A stretch of DNA of 64,000 nt from positions 112,891 through 176,890 of the forward strand of contig JADHYV010000047.1 of NCBI GenBank assembly GCA_027604705.1, written 5' to 3'. The first letter of the stretch is position 1. Every line of letters begins with the position of its first letter. The position numbers and the translations under genes were made by a program. The notes beneath the pieces are model-generated. The model made no database searches, was not told the DNA's origin, and saw only the letters and a program-made list of their open reading frames with translations. This DNA is from Allomyces arbusculus (Eukaryota; Blastocladiomycota; Blastocladiomycetes; Blastocladiales; Blastocladiaceae). Shown one piece after another: positions 9,801-21,814 of the stretch.

Positions 9801-12067
9801 ATGCTTCCGCATCAGTACCAAGCCGGCGGCCTGGCTGCTGGCTCGCAGTCGATGGACTGGGCAGCGTTTTTCGACTTTCAAGGGGCCGCCGGCGAGGCCT
9901 CGGCCGTCGACGAGACCTCGGCCGCCACGACGCTCGCAGCACCTGCCCCCGTCCCTCTCCATCCAGCTACACCTCCCCTTCATCAATCAGTCGCTCCTTC
10001 TCCCAGACCTCTCGCGGCGATTACGCCCTGTGGTACCGCGCCGACTATCCCGCTCGGACCGACGGCCGCGTCCTCGAGACAACAGTTACCCACCAGTGTT
10101 CCCAGCAACGTCACGGCCGCTACGTACCTGCCCACGATGCAGCTGCCATTTGGAACCACTGTCCCAGCGACCGGATCTCCCGTGACCGCGTCGACGCCGA
10201 GCCCCGTCGTAAGCGCTGCGCCGGCCGCGTCGCCCGGCGCGCTTCTCGCGGCTGCCCTGTGGACGAACGCGCAGTCGGTCGCGAACAGCGCGGCGGCATT
10301 CTTACCGTCTTCGTCACCGCCGCCGGTTGCAGTAGGCGCCGAGAATGTCGCGTCGCCGCTCTACCAGCTGATGCAGGCGCTCGAGCAAGCGAAATTCATG
10401 GCCGGGCAGCTGGCGGCGGCCGCGACAACCCTTCCCGCGTCCCCGATCCCAGCCACGGCCCCGCCGCCGCGTGCGCTCAAGTACGCGCCGGTCACGGCCG
10501 CGACGCTCAAGGCCAAGGAGACGCTCGCCGACGCGCTCAATGCCAGCTCGTTTGTGGGCGGCGAGTCCTCGCCGCGTAAGTGGACCGTGACGATGAAGGA
10601 CCCGCCAACCATCAAGTCGGCGTCCCGCAAGAGCCGGCGCTCCAAGACCGACGCTGCGGACGCGTCCGTAGCTTCTGTCGACATGGCGCCCTTTCGCGTG
10701 CTCTACCTGCACGTGTCACTCATGGGTGCCGACAACCAGCCGCTCGTCGAGACGCCCGACACGGTCGTGCGCATGCATGTTAAGATCGAGCTTGAGACCC
10801 TCAAGCGGCCCGACGTGCCGACCGAGACCGTTTTTGACGACTGGCACGCGTTTATGGCGCGTCCCGTGGTCGTGCTTCCCGTGCGGTTCACGCGTGTGCT
10901 GATGAAGTCGGACAGTCATCGCGTGAACCGGCTCAAGATCACGCTGACGCCCGTGGGTGGTGAGCCGATGATCGTGACGGGGAGTACGTGCTGGGTTCAT
11001 CGATTTTGGCTTCTCTCGGCATGGATCTGACGTAATTTTTTTCTGACAGTGCCAGAGACTATTTTGTGCCAGTCACGGCGCACCGGCGACCGCAAAAAGA
11101 CCAAGCAGGCCACCAATGACCCGCCGACGGCCCCTTCCTCCTCGCCCTCTGTTCCCGCACCGCCCACACCCACCCCGATCGGCCAAGCGTCCAAGAAACG
11201 CACCATCGACCAATTGAACGCCGCGTCGACCGACCCGCTCACCACGATCTCCGACGAACAGGTCGAGGGTGTGCGCCAACTGATCGTCAATGGCGGCGCC
11301 GTTGCTGACATTCGCAAAATTCTCGGCGGCTGCGCGGTTCCCTACGACGTGCGGCACGACCTGCTCGAAACGGTGCTGCGCGTGCATTTGGTCACAAACC
11401 CGCACGTGCCGCCGGGTCCCTGGTCGGCGGCTGAGTTTGAGGATGTCGTGACGTGGCTCAGCGACGCGCCAGGCAAGTCAGTGTGGACGGGTACGCGCCG
11501 ATTGGAAATACGCTAGGGGGGATTGTGCTGGATGCTGACGGCTGGCTCATGTTTCGTGTAGACCACATGCTCGTGCACGACGTTGCGCAACGGTGCTTTG
11601 ACCGCGACCAGCTGTGTGCGATTTTCCGCCCACTCCTCTCGACACTGCCGACCTCATCGACCGCGACCACGCCCGCAAGTCATGCGGCCACGGCGCTGCA
11701 ACTCGCACTGGTCACTCCCGACAAGGACGGGCGCACACCCGCGCACGTTGCGGCCTACTGCGTGAACGAAGAGTTTCTCGTCTTCGTCGGCCAAGTCTAC
11801 CCGGCGGCGCTCACGCAGCTCAATGCCGCAACCAAGCGGTCGTTCCTGCACAGTCTGGCCGGCCGCAAGGGGGCGGCCGCGGCGCTGCTGAGATTGCGCA
11901 ACGAGTTGCCGCCGGAGATCATGGAACAGGCCGTCCGCGCGGTCGACACGGACGGGAACACGCCGCTCGCGATGGCCAAATTCCAGGCCGAGGTCAAGAA
12001 TCGCCGGGAGGTGCAGCCGACGGTCGCAGTGCTGTGCGAGATGGTGGAGGCGATGGAGGTCGCGTAG
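9801..12067 (+). CDS. Ala/Pro/Ser-rich protein with C-terminal ankyrin-like repeats
   Basis: Exons 9801-10983, 11050-11490 and 11562-12067 give 709 residues. The first 260 residues are low complexity. Residues about 290-395 form a compact, non-repetitive domain (FRVLYLHVSLMGADNQPLVE through FTRVLMKSDSHRVNRLKITL) that I cannot name; its strand-rich look and position before ankyrin-like repeats are loosely reminiscent of fungal Spt23/Mga2 or IPT-type transcription factors, but I see no IPT domain and no membrane anchor. After a basic linker with KKRTIDQLNAA, the C-terminus contains ankyrin-type sentences (TPDKDGRTPAHVAAY, DTDGNTPLAMAKF). A nuclear regulatory role is possible; this is inference. 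Confidence 0.65.
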
Positions 12068-12534
12068 AAAGTTGGGTGGCAAGTGGCTGTGACGATACCC
12101 CATGCACTGATCATATTTTTGCCGCGATCCAGCAGGTGACAACTGCCGAGGGGCGTGTTTTGGTTGTGTTGAGCGGTCATGACGATATTTTTTCTATCCT
12201 ATCGAAGTCATCCGGCCCATTATATTTTTCTGGTCCTGACTGTGGCATCGGGCAGGGCGGCAAGATGGAGAAGGTGCCCGCCGTATTGTCGGGTCGGGTT
12301 CTAAACACGTTTTGTTTCCCCGCTGGTCCTGTTTGACATGCGCAGGAGAGAGTCGATGGTGGGGATGGGTGGAGAGGCCACAGCCATGGAGACGCCTTCA
12401 GCGGTCACTGTTCCGTCCGGTGCACAACGAGTGACATGCGGTCCCCGCTGACGACGAAAATGGCAAGGAAAGAGCACAAAAACGTAATTTTTTATGTTGG
12501 TTCCACTCCCAAAACGCATCAACAACCTCTTAAG
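12068..12534. other. Intergenic region between convergent genes
   Basis: 3' flanks of the ankyrin-like gene and of UTP7. It is more AT-rich than its surroundings, as expected for 3' UTRs. No gene seen. Confidence 0.6.
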
Positions 12535-14208
12535 TTACCGCTTCTTGGCCTTGAACCGGTCGAGCGGCGAGGCGATTTCCTCGGCCGATATCCCGCGGCG
12601 CCGGCGGTCGCGCTCAGCACGCTCGCGGTCAATCTGGTCCAAGATCCGCTTCTTCTTGGCATCCATCACATTCTTTTGCTTGCGCAAGTACTTCTTCATG
12701 CTGGACCCACGACCCTTCTTGCGGTTCTTTTCGCGCGCCTCGTCCCCGTCGCCCTCGCCCTCGGCACCGTCGTCCTCGGCATTCGGCTCGCCGTCAACAT
12801 CCATCGCGGACGCGGCGCCTTGCCTGCTCTTCTGCTGATCCGGTGCCGTCCCGTGGTACTTGGTCCCAGGCACGCGCAAAGCGCGGTCGTCCTTCTTAGA
12901 CACGAGCGCGCCAATCACGTTCGGGTCGATTGCAATCGTATCGGCCGGCAACTTATCGAGCAGCTGCTTGACCTCGGCCTCGCGGCGCATTTTCTTGGTC
13001 GCGTAGGGGTTGGCCTCGAGCGCGTCAAAGTTGGGTTCACCGGCACCGGGCACAACGAGCGATGAGATCCCCTTGGCGTGGCCCACGCCCAACACATCCT
13101 CGTACGGCGCGAAACGTACGCGGGTCACGGGCATCGCGCCAGGGATATGGTGCGTCATGTAAGGCGACTGCGCCTTGTCGGGTCCCGCCGCGTCCTTCCA
13201 GACGGTCGCGTGCGAGCCCCACGCGACGGCGAGCAGACCGCGCTGCGAGAAGGACAGGTCAGCCGCGGGCGTGCGCGAAAAGTAGGCGTGCAGCGGCGCA
13301 TAGGCGTTGCGCAGGTCCCACAGCTTGACTTGGCCGTCGAGCCCGCCCGTCGCCATGACGTGGCCCGTCGGGTTGACGGCCACGGACGTGACGGCGCCGC
13401 GGTGCGCGAGGACCTTGACGAGTGGGGCGCCGGAATTCGGCGACCAGAGCGTCACGGTGCCGTTGCCATGACCACAGTGGATAATGGCGTTCCATGGGTT
13501 CTGCGTCATGGCGGCGCACTTGCCGAGCTTGGTCGCGTGCTCAGCCATGATTTGTCCCGTCGACACGTCCTGGTAGACGAGGGTGCCCGGGTCGCCCTGG
13601 AGACCGGAGAAGATACGGGGTCAGTTTCCTGGCTCCCATCGCGTGTCGAGATGCACGGCACGTACAATCGACGCGAGCAGGAAATGGTACGGCAAGAACG
13701 TGAGCCGCTGCGGCGCCTTGTGCTTCTTCATCCGGTGCACCTCGAGCCCCGTGTTATCGTAAATGTAAGCACAATCCTTTTGCGCCACGGCAAACAGCGT
13801 CTCGTTGTGCAGCCAGCACACGTCGCGAATCGGTTCCCTGAGCTGCACTTCGCACTGCAGTTTGCCGAGTTTCCAGTCAAAGGCGGCCAAGTGGCCCTTG
13901 TGGCCGCCAATCAACAGATGGCGCCCATTGCGCGTGTAGTCGACCGTGTAAGGGCCGAGCTGCGGCAGGTCCAGGTCAAACACCTTGGCGCGATTCGTCC
14001 AGTCGAGGTGCTCTGCGGCCAGGTCGCGCTGCTGGACCTTGTAGGTGCGCTCGAGCTCGTGCTCGGGCTCAAGGAAACCGGCGTCTTCCGTGAGCAGAAC
14101 GCGCGCTTCACCGCGCTTTATGGCCGCCTCGTGCGCAGCGTCGCGCGCGGCACGCGTCGCCAGCTCGGCGCGCCTGGCCTTGCCGCGCGTCTGGTTTTTT
14201 GGTGGCAT
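12535..14208 (-). CDS. UTP7: U3 snoRNP / SSU processome WD40 protein Utp7 (BING4, WDR46)
   Basis: Exons 13666-14208 and 12535-13596 join to 534 residues, with a 69-nt intron (GTACGT donor, CTGACC before the acceptor). The join gives FLLASI-GDPGTLVYQDVSTG, in register with the family. Features: basic N-terminus, WD40 blades including NPWNAIIHCGHGNGTVTLWS and ATGGLDGQVKLWDLR, then the BING4 C-terminal signature FAPYEDVLGVGHAKGISSLV with PGAGEPNFDALEANPY. The end is strongly basic and finishes with LDRFKAKKR. Utp7 acts in the nucleolus in 18S rRNA processing as part of the small-subunit processome. Length is typical. The gene is divergent from the OPRTase gene. Confidence 0.93.
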
Positions 14209-15023
14209 GGTCGGGAGTGACGGCGGTCGGTCCGGTCGGGTCGGGTGAGGGTCGGTTCAAGTCGAGGCTGATTCAAATGCGCGCAGTGAAGTGCTGCCGA
14301 TGCTGGTACTGGTGTGGCGGATCGTTGGTATCGTCTGCTCGCTGAGGATGTGATCCAAGCTGTCGGCAACGACGAAATCAACGTCGGGGTGCTCGAGGGT
14401 GCGCGGTGATCACGCACACTCAGCTGACTTGTTGACACACCAGCTGCCCACCTCCTTCCGGTTGCCATGCGCTTCCTGATCGCTGGCCTGGCACCCAACT
14501 CGACGGCCGCATCGATAATCAAGGCTCGCTCCCGCAACGCCAGTCCCCGGTCGACGTTTGCGGGCCTTCTTCTTGTCTTCTTGCTGCACGGTTGCTCCCG
14601 ACCTTGGTAAGTGCGCCATCGCCGGCCATCATTTCCAGCTTCTGCAGCATCGCCGGCCCTCCACTTCTGCGGCAGCGGCTGTGATGCTGAGCGACCCTGA
14701 CAAGCCAGCGAGGCTCTCAAGGAAGCGAGCACGATCAACGCGCACAAATGGGCAATCGCCATGGATGGCGCTGACAGGCAAGGAACAGCTCCAGGGTGAC
14801 CCCAGCTCCACTGCTGCTGGCTGCCGCTGCGAGGAAGTGGTCCCACGCTGGCCAACCCCCCATTGGTCGGCGCAGAGCTCCGCATGGACCGGCGCAGCAC
14901 CTGCCATCGCGCACTCGAGCTCAGGTCCCACCAACCACGTCGGTCCCGACGACCTTATAAACTGACCTGGCGCCCTCTGCGCACGCCCTGATCGCAACTA
15001 GACTCTCTCCTCACGCAATCACC
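14209..15023. other. Divergent intergenic region UTP7 / OPRTase
   Basis: 815 bases without a supported gene. The element ATCGCCGGCC occurs twice near 14620-14660. The right end carries the TATA box of the OPRTase gene. Confidence 0.5.
14955..14961 (+). promoter_or_regulatory. TATA box of the OPRTase gene
   Basis: TTATAAA located 69 bases before the ATG at 15024, a usual distance for fungal TATA-driven genes. Confidence 0.6.
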
Positions 15024-15680
15024 ATGAAGCAGTACCAGCGCGAGTACCTCGACTTCTGCCTGGCGGCGGGCGTCTTGCAGTTTGGCCAGTTCACGCTCAA
15101 GTCCGGCCGGATCTCGCCCTATTTCTTCAACGCTGGGCTCTTCAACACGGGCGACCTGTTGCACGCCGTCGGCAAGTACTACGCGGCCGCCATGCTTGAC
15201 CACCAGCAGGAGACGTTCAAGGCGACCGTCCTCTTTGGCCCGGCCTACAAGGGTATTCCGCTCGTCTCGGCGACTGCGATCGCGCTCGCGTGCCACTACG
15301 GCACCTCGCTGCCGTACGTGTTCAACCGCAAGGAGGCCAAGGACCACGGCGAGGGCGGGAACCTGGTCGGGTTCACGAAGCTGTCCGGCGAGCGGGTTTT
15401 GATTGTGGACGACGTGATTACCGCCGGCACCGCGATTCGTGAGTCGTTCCCGCTGCTCAAGGCCAACAAGGCCGAGGTCGCGGGGGTTCTGGTGGCGGTT
15501 GACCGCATGGAACGCGGGACTGGCGCCAAGTCGGCGATTCAGGAAGTGCAGGAGGATATGGGTGTGCCCGTGCGCGCGATCGTGTCGATGACCGATATCA
15601 TGACCTATCTCGAGGAGAAGGGCGGGCACGAGACGGTGCTCGCGGATATGCGCAAGTACCGCGCGACCTACGGCATCTAA
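15024..15680 (+). CDS. URA5: Orotate phosphoribosyltransferase
   Basis: 218 residues in one exon, the usual length for single-domain fungal OPRTase. It converts orotate and PRPP to orotidine 5'-monophosphate in de novo pyrimidine synthesis. Seen: FGQFTLKSGRISPYFFNAG near the N-terminus, GPAYKGIPLVSATAIAL, a basic/acidic loop KEAKDHGEGGNLVG, and the PRPP-binding motif VLIVDDVITAGTAIRE. The C-terminus (LADMRKYRATYGI) is also typical. A stand-alone enzyme, not fused to OMP decarboxylase, is the fungal arrangement. Driven from the TATA box 69 bases upstream. Confidence 0.96.
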   Translation: MKQYQREYLDFCLAAGVLQFGQFTLKSGRISPYFFNAGLFNTGDLLHAVGKYYAAAMLDHQQETFKATVLFGPAYKGIPLVSATAIALACHYGTSLPYVFNRKEAKDHGEGGNLVGFTKLSGERVLIVDDVITAGTAIRESFPLLKANKAEVAGVLVAVDRMERGTGAKSAIQEVQEDMGVPVRAIVSMTDIMTYLEEKGGHETVLADMRKYRATYGI

Positions 15681-15902
15681 GGTGGGTGTCGTGGGGTTAA
15701 TGGTCGGGCTAGAGTATGAGCATCGTTGCTCAGTGCGTCTCCCTGTGCTGTTGTTCGCCGACAGCAACATTAGTATATACATTCGTAATCCCTTTTTGGT
15801 GCCCTGGATGGAGCTGGATGGCATGACAGCACTCCTCACATCGCAGATCAAAATCATGCCAAGTTGATACATTTCCAACCCACACACATCCACAAAATTA
15901 CA

Positions 15903-15919
15903 CCCCCCCCCCCCCCCCC
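15903..15919. repeat. Poly-C tract just downstream of the VAC14 stop codon
   Basis: Seventeen consecutive C (poly-G in the VAC14 transcript sense), starting four bases past the VAC14 stop at 15924. Confidence 0.9.
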
Positions 15920-15923
15920 ATCC

Positions 15924-18900
15924 TCACTTCTTCGGCACCGGGGGTGGCGGCGACCCCGCACCATCCGTCCCGACTTCCCACGGCTCATTCCCGCCCGTGC
16001 TCCGCCGCCCACTGCGTTTCCGGCGCACACCCCCCTGTGCCCCTGACGCTGCTGCTCCCGGTCCCGCCCCACCACCAGAACTATCGCTCGTGGCCCCCGT
16101 CGCGCCGGCCGCCGGCAAACTTGCAGAACTCGTGGCTGCGGCCATGGCTGCGGCCGAGACGGGCAAAGTCGGCGCCGAGGAGGTCGCCGCGGATCCGGGC
16201 GCGGGCATCCCGCGCCGCGACCGTTTTTGGTTGCGCATGCTGGACGCGGAGAGGTAGGCTAACAAAGGGGGTGGAGAGGTGAGAAGAGAGCGACAAGAGT
16301 GCGGAAATGTGAGGTGGAGGAGGCCGTGCGTACCTTTACGGGCACGCTCGTGCCGCCCCTGCACATACTTGAAGTGCGTGAGCAGGTCAACCCACCGGAT
16401 TTCGGACGTGAGTTTCTTGAACTTGTCTTTGGTCGAGAAAAAGTCGGGGCTAATCCTTGGAGTGCGCGCCATCAGTCACGGACCGCGCACGACGGAGAGC
16501 AATGGCCGGGCGTACCTCCTGGGCGCCGAGTTCAGGTGCCCGAGCGACGACACGCACGAGAGCCGGTTCCGCAACGTGGCAAACGCGCTCGATTGCGGCA
16601 ACAGCATGAGTAGCGCGTAGAGACACTTGAGCAGGTACGGGTGCCGCTCCGGGTCGAGCAGCTGCAGCCGCAGGTACGAGAAGACGGGCGATTCGAGAAG
16701 TTGCACGAGTTTGTCGATTTGGACGAGCAGCGTCACGGTGATCTCAAAGTCCTCGCTGATCAACGTGGGTTTTGGATGAGTTTGAAAAGCACGCCATCGG
16801 GATTGGGAAATACGCGACACGTACAAGGTCTGGAGCAGGTTGAACGCGTGCTCGTAGGCTTGCGCGAGGAGACAGAGCGAAAAGGCTGCAACGGGGGAGT
16901 GGGACCATGATCGGTACAGATCGACAAAGAGCACTTGGCCATCCTGGATGCGAGAGAACGGGATCCGTTAAGAAATCGCACGACGATACGGGCGGGGCAT
17001 CGAATGTAAATTCGCACCTTCTCAAAGAGCCGCAAACGCTTCCTCATGTCGACCATTTCGGCCGACGTGATCATGATCAGGTTGAGGTTCGTGATCATGG
17101 TGCTACAATCGGCCGCATCGAGCGTGAGCGGATACGTGCCCAACCGGCAATCAGCACATGAGCCGTACGCACCTCGCGAAATCCAAGTCGCCCTCCTTTT
17201 CCAGCACCTGCGAGAACGACCGGTACACATCCTCGGGCGACAGCGCCAAGCACAACTGCCGCACAATCAATGCGCCGCGCGTCTCGAGCAACCTGCGATC
17301 CTTGGCAAATAGCCGCAGAATATCGGCCATGAGCGCATCAAACCGGTCGGCATCGGACGTGGCCGCAATCTGTGCAACAAGCTGCAATCCGCGTTTGACC
17401 ACGTCCTCAACCGGGTCCGACAAGCACCGGAACACCGACTCGAGCAGGGCCGCGTCAGCGACGACCACATGTGGCGCCTTGTTGTGCAGTTTGAACAGCC
17501 AGTCAAGACAGCCCATGCGCGTATCGACCGCGTCCGACCGGCAGTGCGCGAGGACCGTGCGCAAGACCGCCGGGATATCGAGCTGCGTGCGTTCTGCCAG
17601 CGCGGCCAGATTCGTCTCGTTGACGAGCTGCATGAGCAGCGAGTTAGTCGTTTCCGCCGCCGTCTGGATCTCGCGGTGCGGTGCGGCGAGTGCAGGCAGG
17701 ACGGAGTTCAAAATCACAGCCGTGAACGGCAACATCAATTGCCGCGCGAGAATAATAAACTCGTTGAGCCAGTGAAGCGCCGTCTGCCGGACATCGAGTT
17801 CCGGTACCCCCAAAAACGGGACAAGGATCGCAAACATGCGCGCGAAATCCAGGTGTGCGGCCTGTGCGGGCGCCCAGTGGCCGGCCTCGGCCTCGTACGT
17901 GCCGAGTCCCGGCGCGGGCACGCCCGCGGCCTCGCCGTATAGTGACCGCTCGAGCGCACCGAACCCGACCCCCAGTCGGCGCTGAATGTCGACGGCCTCG
18001 GAGATTTCGCGCAGCAGTTCCGAGAGCAGTGCGGCGGTTTTCTGCCGCAGGTCCTCGTTGTCGTCGCCGAGAAACTTGAACAGGCCCTCGAGGTACCGGT
18101 GGATCATGGAGAGCAGCTCGATGCCGGGCATCGAGTGTAACACGTTGAGCCACTCGACGAGAAACGAGCGCGTGAGCGGGTTGAGCGTCTTGATGCGTTC
18201 CTCAAGCAGGTCCATGAACTCGTCGAGCGAGAAAAGGTCAAAGTTGGTCACGTAGGTGGTCTTCTTTTCGGTGATGATCTCTTTGAGCAGCCGGTTGAGC
18301 AGCTCGGCCGCGTTCTTGACGCTGCTGTCCGAGTCGGTCGAGAGCTACGAGGGGAAAGGGAGGCGAATATCAGCGTTCGTCGTAAGTCGGGTGCTGGCGA
18401 GATGGGCGCGCAGCCGCGCAGTACCTTGCATAAGATGTCAAATAGTTGCGGGAATCGGTGGAGAATGTGCGAGCGCACGCCCTTGGTCACATTGTAGAGA
18501 CTCTCGGTCGCATAGTAGCGTGCGCGCCAGTCGGTGTCCTGGAAGCACGACAGGACTGGGTCCAAGATCGACGGCAGGTGATCCTGGATGAGCTCTGGGC
18601 TCTGAACGAATGCATCGACGCAACGGTCAGTTTACGGAGACCCAGATCGCGTTGGTCACGGTCACGATCGGCGCGTACCGAGCTGATCGCAATCGTCACG
18701 CCGGCCAGGGCAATCAAGCCGCCGTAGCGGTAATTGCCGACTTGCGACATGACCAGGTCGTCGACCAGGTACCGAATAATGGCAACGACAATGGCGGGCG
18801 CCTCCTTGGGTCGTTGCACGAGTAATTCGCGCACAATTCTGTCAACAGGGTGCATGCCCCGGTCAAGACCATGCTTCAGGAGACGGGTGTGAGCGGCGCA

Positions 18901-19111
18901 GAGCGTACCGCTCGACGTCAAGCGCGGCAGCTTTGCGCTTGTCGTAAATCTTGTCGGTCAGCGTGCGCAGCACTTGTACGGGGATGTACTGCGCGACTAT
19001 TTCAGCCGACGCAGGCCCTCCGAGAGTACCGGCACCAGTCGGCACGCCAGTGGCCGACGTCGGCGCGGTCGCGGTGGACGATGCCACCGATGGCGTAGCC
19101 GACGCGGCCAT
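15924..19111 (-). CDS. VAC14: PIKfyve complex scaffold Vac14
   Basis: Nine exons: 18909-19111, 18679-18838, 18425-18601, 17173-18344, 17018-17102, 16825-16943, 16516-16755, 16334-16455 and 15924-16258, giving 870 residues, a normal length for the family. Vac14 is the HEAT-repeat scaffold that holds the Fab1/PIKfyve lipid kinase and the Fig4 phosphatase on the vacuole membrane to control PI(3,5)P2. Diagnostic matches: the N-terminal [36 protein letters not shown], and the C-terminal Vac14_Fig4_bd region with [40 protein letters not shown] and [14 protein letters not shown], then [14 protein letters not shown]. The last exon is a low-complexity Ala/Gly/Ser tail with basic patches. Start chosen at the only Met before the conserved N-terminus. 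All introns are 60-80 nt. Confidence 0.95.
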
Positions 19112-19632
19112 GGTGTCGAACGATCGAATTGACGGCGGTGACGGGCTTGGTCGAGGGTCACGATTGGTGGTCGCGCTGTGGCCGCAATTCCTGCTGCGTT
19201 TCGATTCGGTTCGCGGGCCAGCGGCACTTGCAGTTGGAGGATGGAGTGCGTCGTGTTGCGCGCTGTCGATGCGGCCGCTTCCTTGTTGAATAGGTGGTGG
19301 GATTTGCTGATTACGTTGCTGTCGACGATGGTGATTGAGCAAGGTGAAGCACGGTCGAGCTGGCGCGGCGCGAACGAGAACTTTGGAGCACGTCTTGAAC
19401 CGCAAAGGGATTGCGGATCCTGCGCACTGCAAAACCCTGGATTGAGGACATGCGCTTTCCGACAGAACCCCGAATCCGGGATCGCTCCACGTGCCAGACC
19501 CATCACTCGGACCCGGCTGCACCCGCTTGCCTTTGCCCATGTTGGTAGCCCAGCTCGCCACGATCGCTTCTCCTCGCGCGTCTTTGGACCAGGCCGACCA
19601 CGACCTTGACGACGATAGCGACCTCCGTCAAG
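19112..19632. other. Divergent intergenic region VAC14 / fumarase
   Basis: About 520 bases between two divergent start codons. No clear TATA box or gene. Confidence 0.5.
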
Positions 19633-21309
19633 ATGATGCGCCTTGCTACCCGCGCCCAAGCGCTGACCGCTTCGGTATGGCCACCGCCTCTGCCGCTCGT
19701 GCTAGCCTTCGCTCGCCGATCTGTTATGATCAAGTATTTCTGACCGTGATCGCGCTCGATTTTTTGTTGTTCAGGTCAAGCTCAACACGCGCGCCTTCTC
19801 GGCCGCGGCTGCTGCCATGGTACGCGTCCCCGATCGCGTCGAGCGTGCACGTTTTCGAGAGCGAGCAAACGAACTGACGCGAACCCCGTCCCGAATCCGT
19901 TCTGGTCCTTGCAGCAGCAGTTCCGTACCGAAAAGGACACGTTTGGCCCGATCCAGGTGCCGGCCGACAAGTACTGGGGCGCGCAGACGCAGCGTTCGAT
20001 CCAGAACTTCAACATTGGCGGTCCGACCGAGCGCATGCCGGAGCCGCTGATCAAGGCTTTTGGCGTGCTCAAGAAGTCGGCGGCCAAGGTGAACATGACC
20101 TACGGGCTCAAGCCCGAAGTCGGCAACGCCATCATCAAGGCGGCCGACGAGGTGATTGCCGGAAAGCTCAACGACCACTTCCCGCTGGTCATCTGGCAGA
20201 CGGGTTCGGGCACGCAGACCAACATGAACACCAACGAGGTGATTTCGAACCGCGCAATCGAGATGCTCGGCGGCGAGAAGGGGTCCAAGGCGCCTGTGCA
20301 TCCGAACGACCACGTCAACATGTCGCAGTCGTCGAACGATACGTTCCCGACGGCCATGCACGTCGCGGCCGTGACCGAGATCCACCACCGCCTGCTGCCG
20401 GCGCTCGCGCACCTGCACAAGGCTCTTGACAAGTGCGCCAAGGACTGGGACTCGATTATCAAGATTGGCCGCACGCACTTGCAGGACGCGACGCCGCTCA
20501 CGCTCGGCCAAGAGTTCTCGGGCTACGCCAAGCAGATTGAGTACGGCATCGAGCGCGTGAACGCGACGCTGCCGCGTCTCTACAACCTCGCACAGGGCGG
20601 GACCGCCGTCGGCACGGGGATCAACACCAAGAAGGGTTTTGATGTCAAGGTCGCGGCCGCGATTGCCGAGGAGACGGGTCTGCCGTTCCGCACGGCGCCC
20701 AACAAGTTTGAGGCGCTTGCCGCGCACGACGCGCTCGTCGAGGCGCAGGGTGCGCTCAACGTCCTGGCCGTGTCGCTCATGAAGATTGCCAACGACATTC
20801 GCTTGCTCGGGTCCGGCCCGCGCTGCGGTCTCGGCGAGCTGCTCCTGCCCGAGAACGAGCCCGGCTCGTCGATCATGCCCGGCAAGGTGAACCCGACGCA
20901 GTGCGAGGCCATGACCATGGTCTGCGCGCAGGTCATGGGCAACACGACGGCGATGTCGGTCGCCGGGTCCAACGGCCACTTTGAGCTCAACGTCTTCAAG
21001 CCCGTAATGATCAAAAACCTGCTCCAGTCGGTGCGCTTGATTGCTGACGCGTCCGTGTCGTTCACCGACAACTGCGTTGCTGGGATCCAGCCCAACACGC
21101 GCCGCATCGAGGCCATCATGAAGGAGTCGCTCATGCTTGTCACGGCGCTCAACCCCTACATTGGCTATGACAATGCTGCGGCCGCTGCCAAGAAGGCCCA
21201 CAAGGAGGGGACCACGCTTAAGGAGGCTGCCATGAAGCTTGAGCTGCTCACGTCTGAGCAGTTTGACCAATGGGTGCGCCCGGAGAAGATGATTGGCCCC
21301 TCGGACTAA
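19633..21309 (+). CDS. FUM1: Fumarate hydratase class II, mitochondrial
   Basis: Exons 19633-19674, 19775-19819 and 19915-21309 join in phase 0 to 493 residues. The two short 5' exons encode a mitochondrial presequence rich in Arg, Ala and Ser ([14 protein letters not shown], then [15 protein letters not shown]), and the third the whole catalytic body. Class II fumarase interconverts fumarate and malate in the TCA cycle. Seen: [34 protein letters not shown], the [14 protein letters not shown] segment, [17 protein letters not shown], and the fumarase/aspartase signature [15 protein letters not shown]. The internal ATG at the end of exon 2 falls right before the conserved body and could give a cytosolic form, as known for dual-localised yeast fumarase; that is inference. 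Confidence 0.96.
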
Positions 21310-21732
21310 GTTGTCAGTCAGGTCGGGTTGGTTTTGTGCATGCAAGGATGGGACGGACGCGTGAAGGGCAGGAGCGTCTGAGTGGAGGAGACCACAACGT
21401 CTAGCTGTCAATTAAGTTGCAAGCAAGGAATTATGAGAATCGCGAGATGAGGGTTTCACCCATGTGTGCATGCTTGGCCAGGAAACGACTGACCTATAAG
21501 TGGGGATCAATTAGGCATCAGCTGGGATCAGAAGTATGACTTTTATACGTCCTGACCAGCACAGCTCTTCCATTTGCACACCACTCTTCCTTTTCCTCGT
21601 GAACATCCTGACCAGCACAGAGGCTCTTTCACACAAGCATCCCATCCAGCAAAAAACAGCATTTCCCTTTGAACTTTGTGTCAGTTCCTGGGCCACTGCC
21701 TGCCACCTTTGCTTTGATGACATGTGCTGTGG

Positions 21733-21740
21733 TATAAATA
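21733..21740 (+). promoter_or_regulatory. TATA box of the decayed secreted-protein copy
   Basis: TATAAATA, 82 bases before the relic start codon at 21815. The sequence after it (GGTGCTCACTCTCCTCCTCA) aligns with the leader of the intact gene near 39835, so the promoter was copied along with the gene. Confidence 0.45.
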
Positions 21741-21814
21741 CACTGGCATGCACCTGGTGCTCACTCTCCTCCTCACAGCTTGAGTCCTCCTTTGCCCAGT
21801 CCTTCCATGGTACA

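Noticed and set aside
19771-21411. 546-codon minus-strand frame
   Set aside because: Perfect antisense shadow of the fumarase gene; the fumarase signature motifs on the plus strand leave no doubt.
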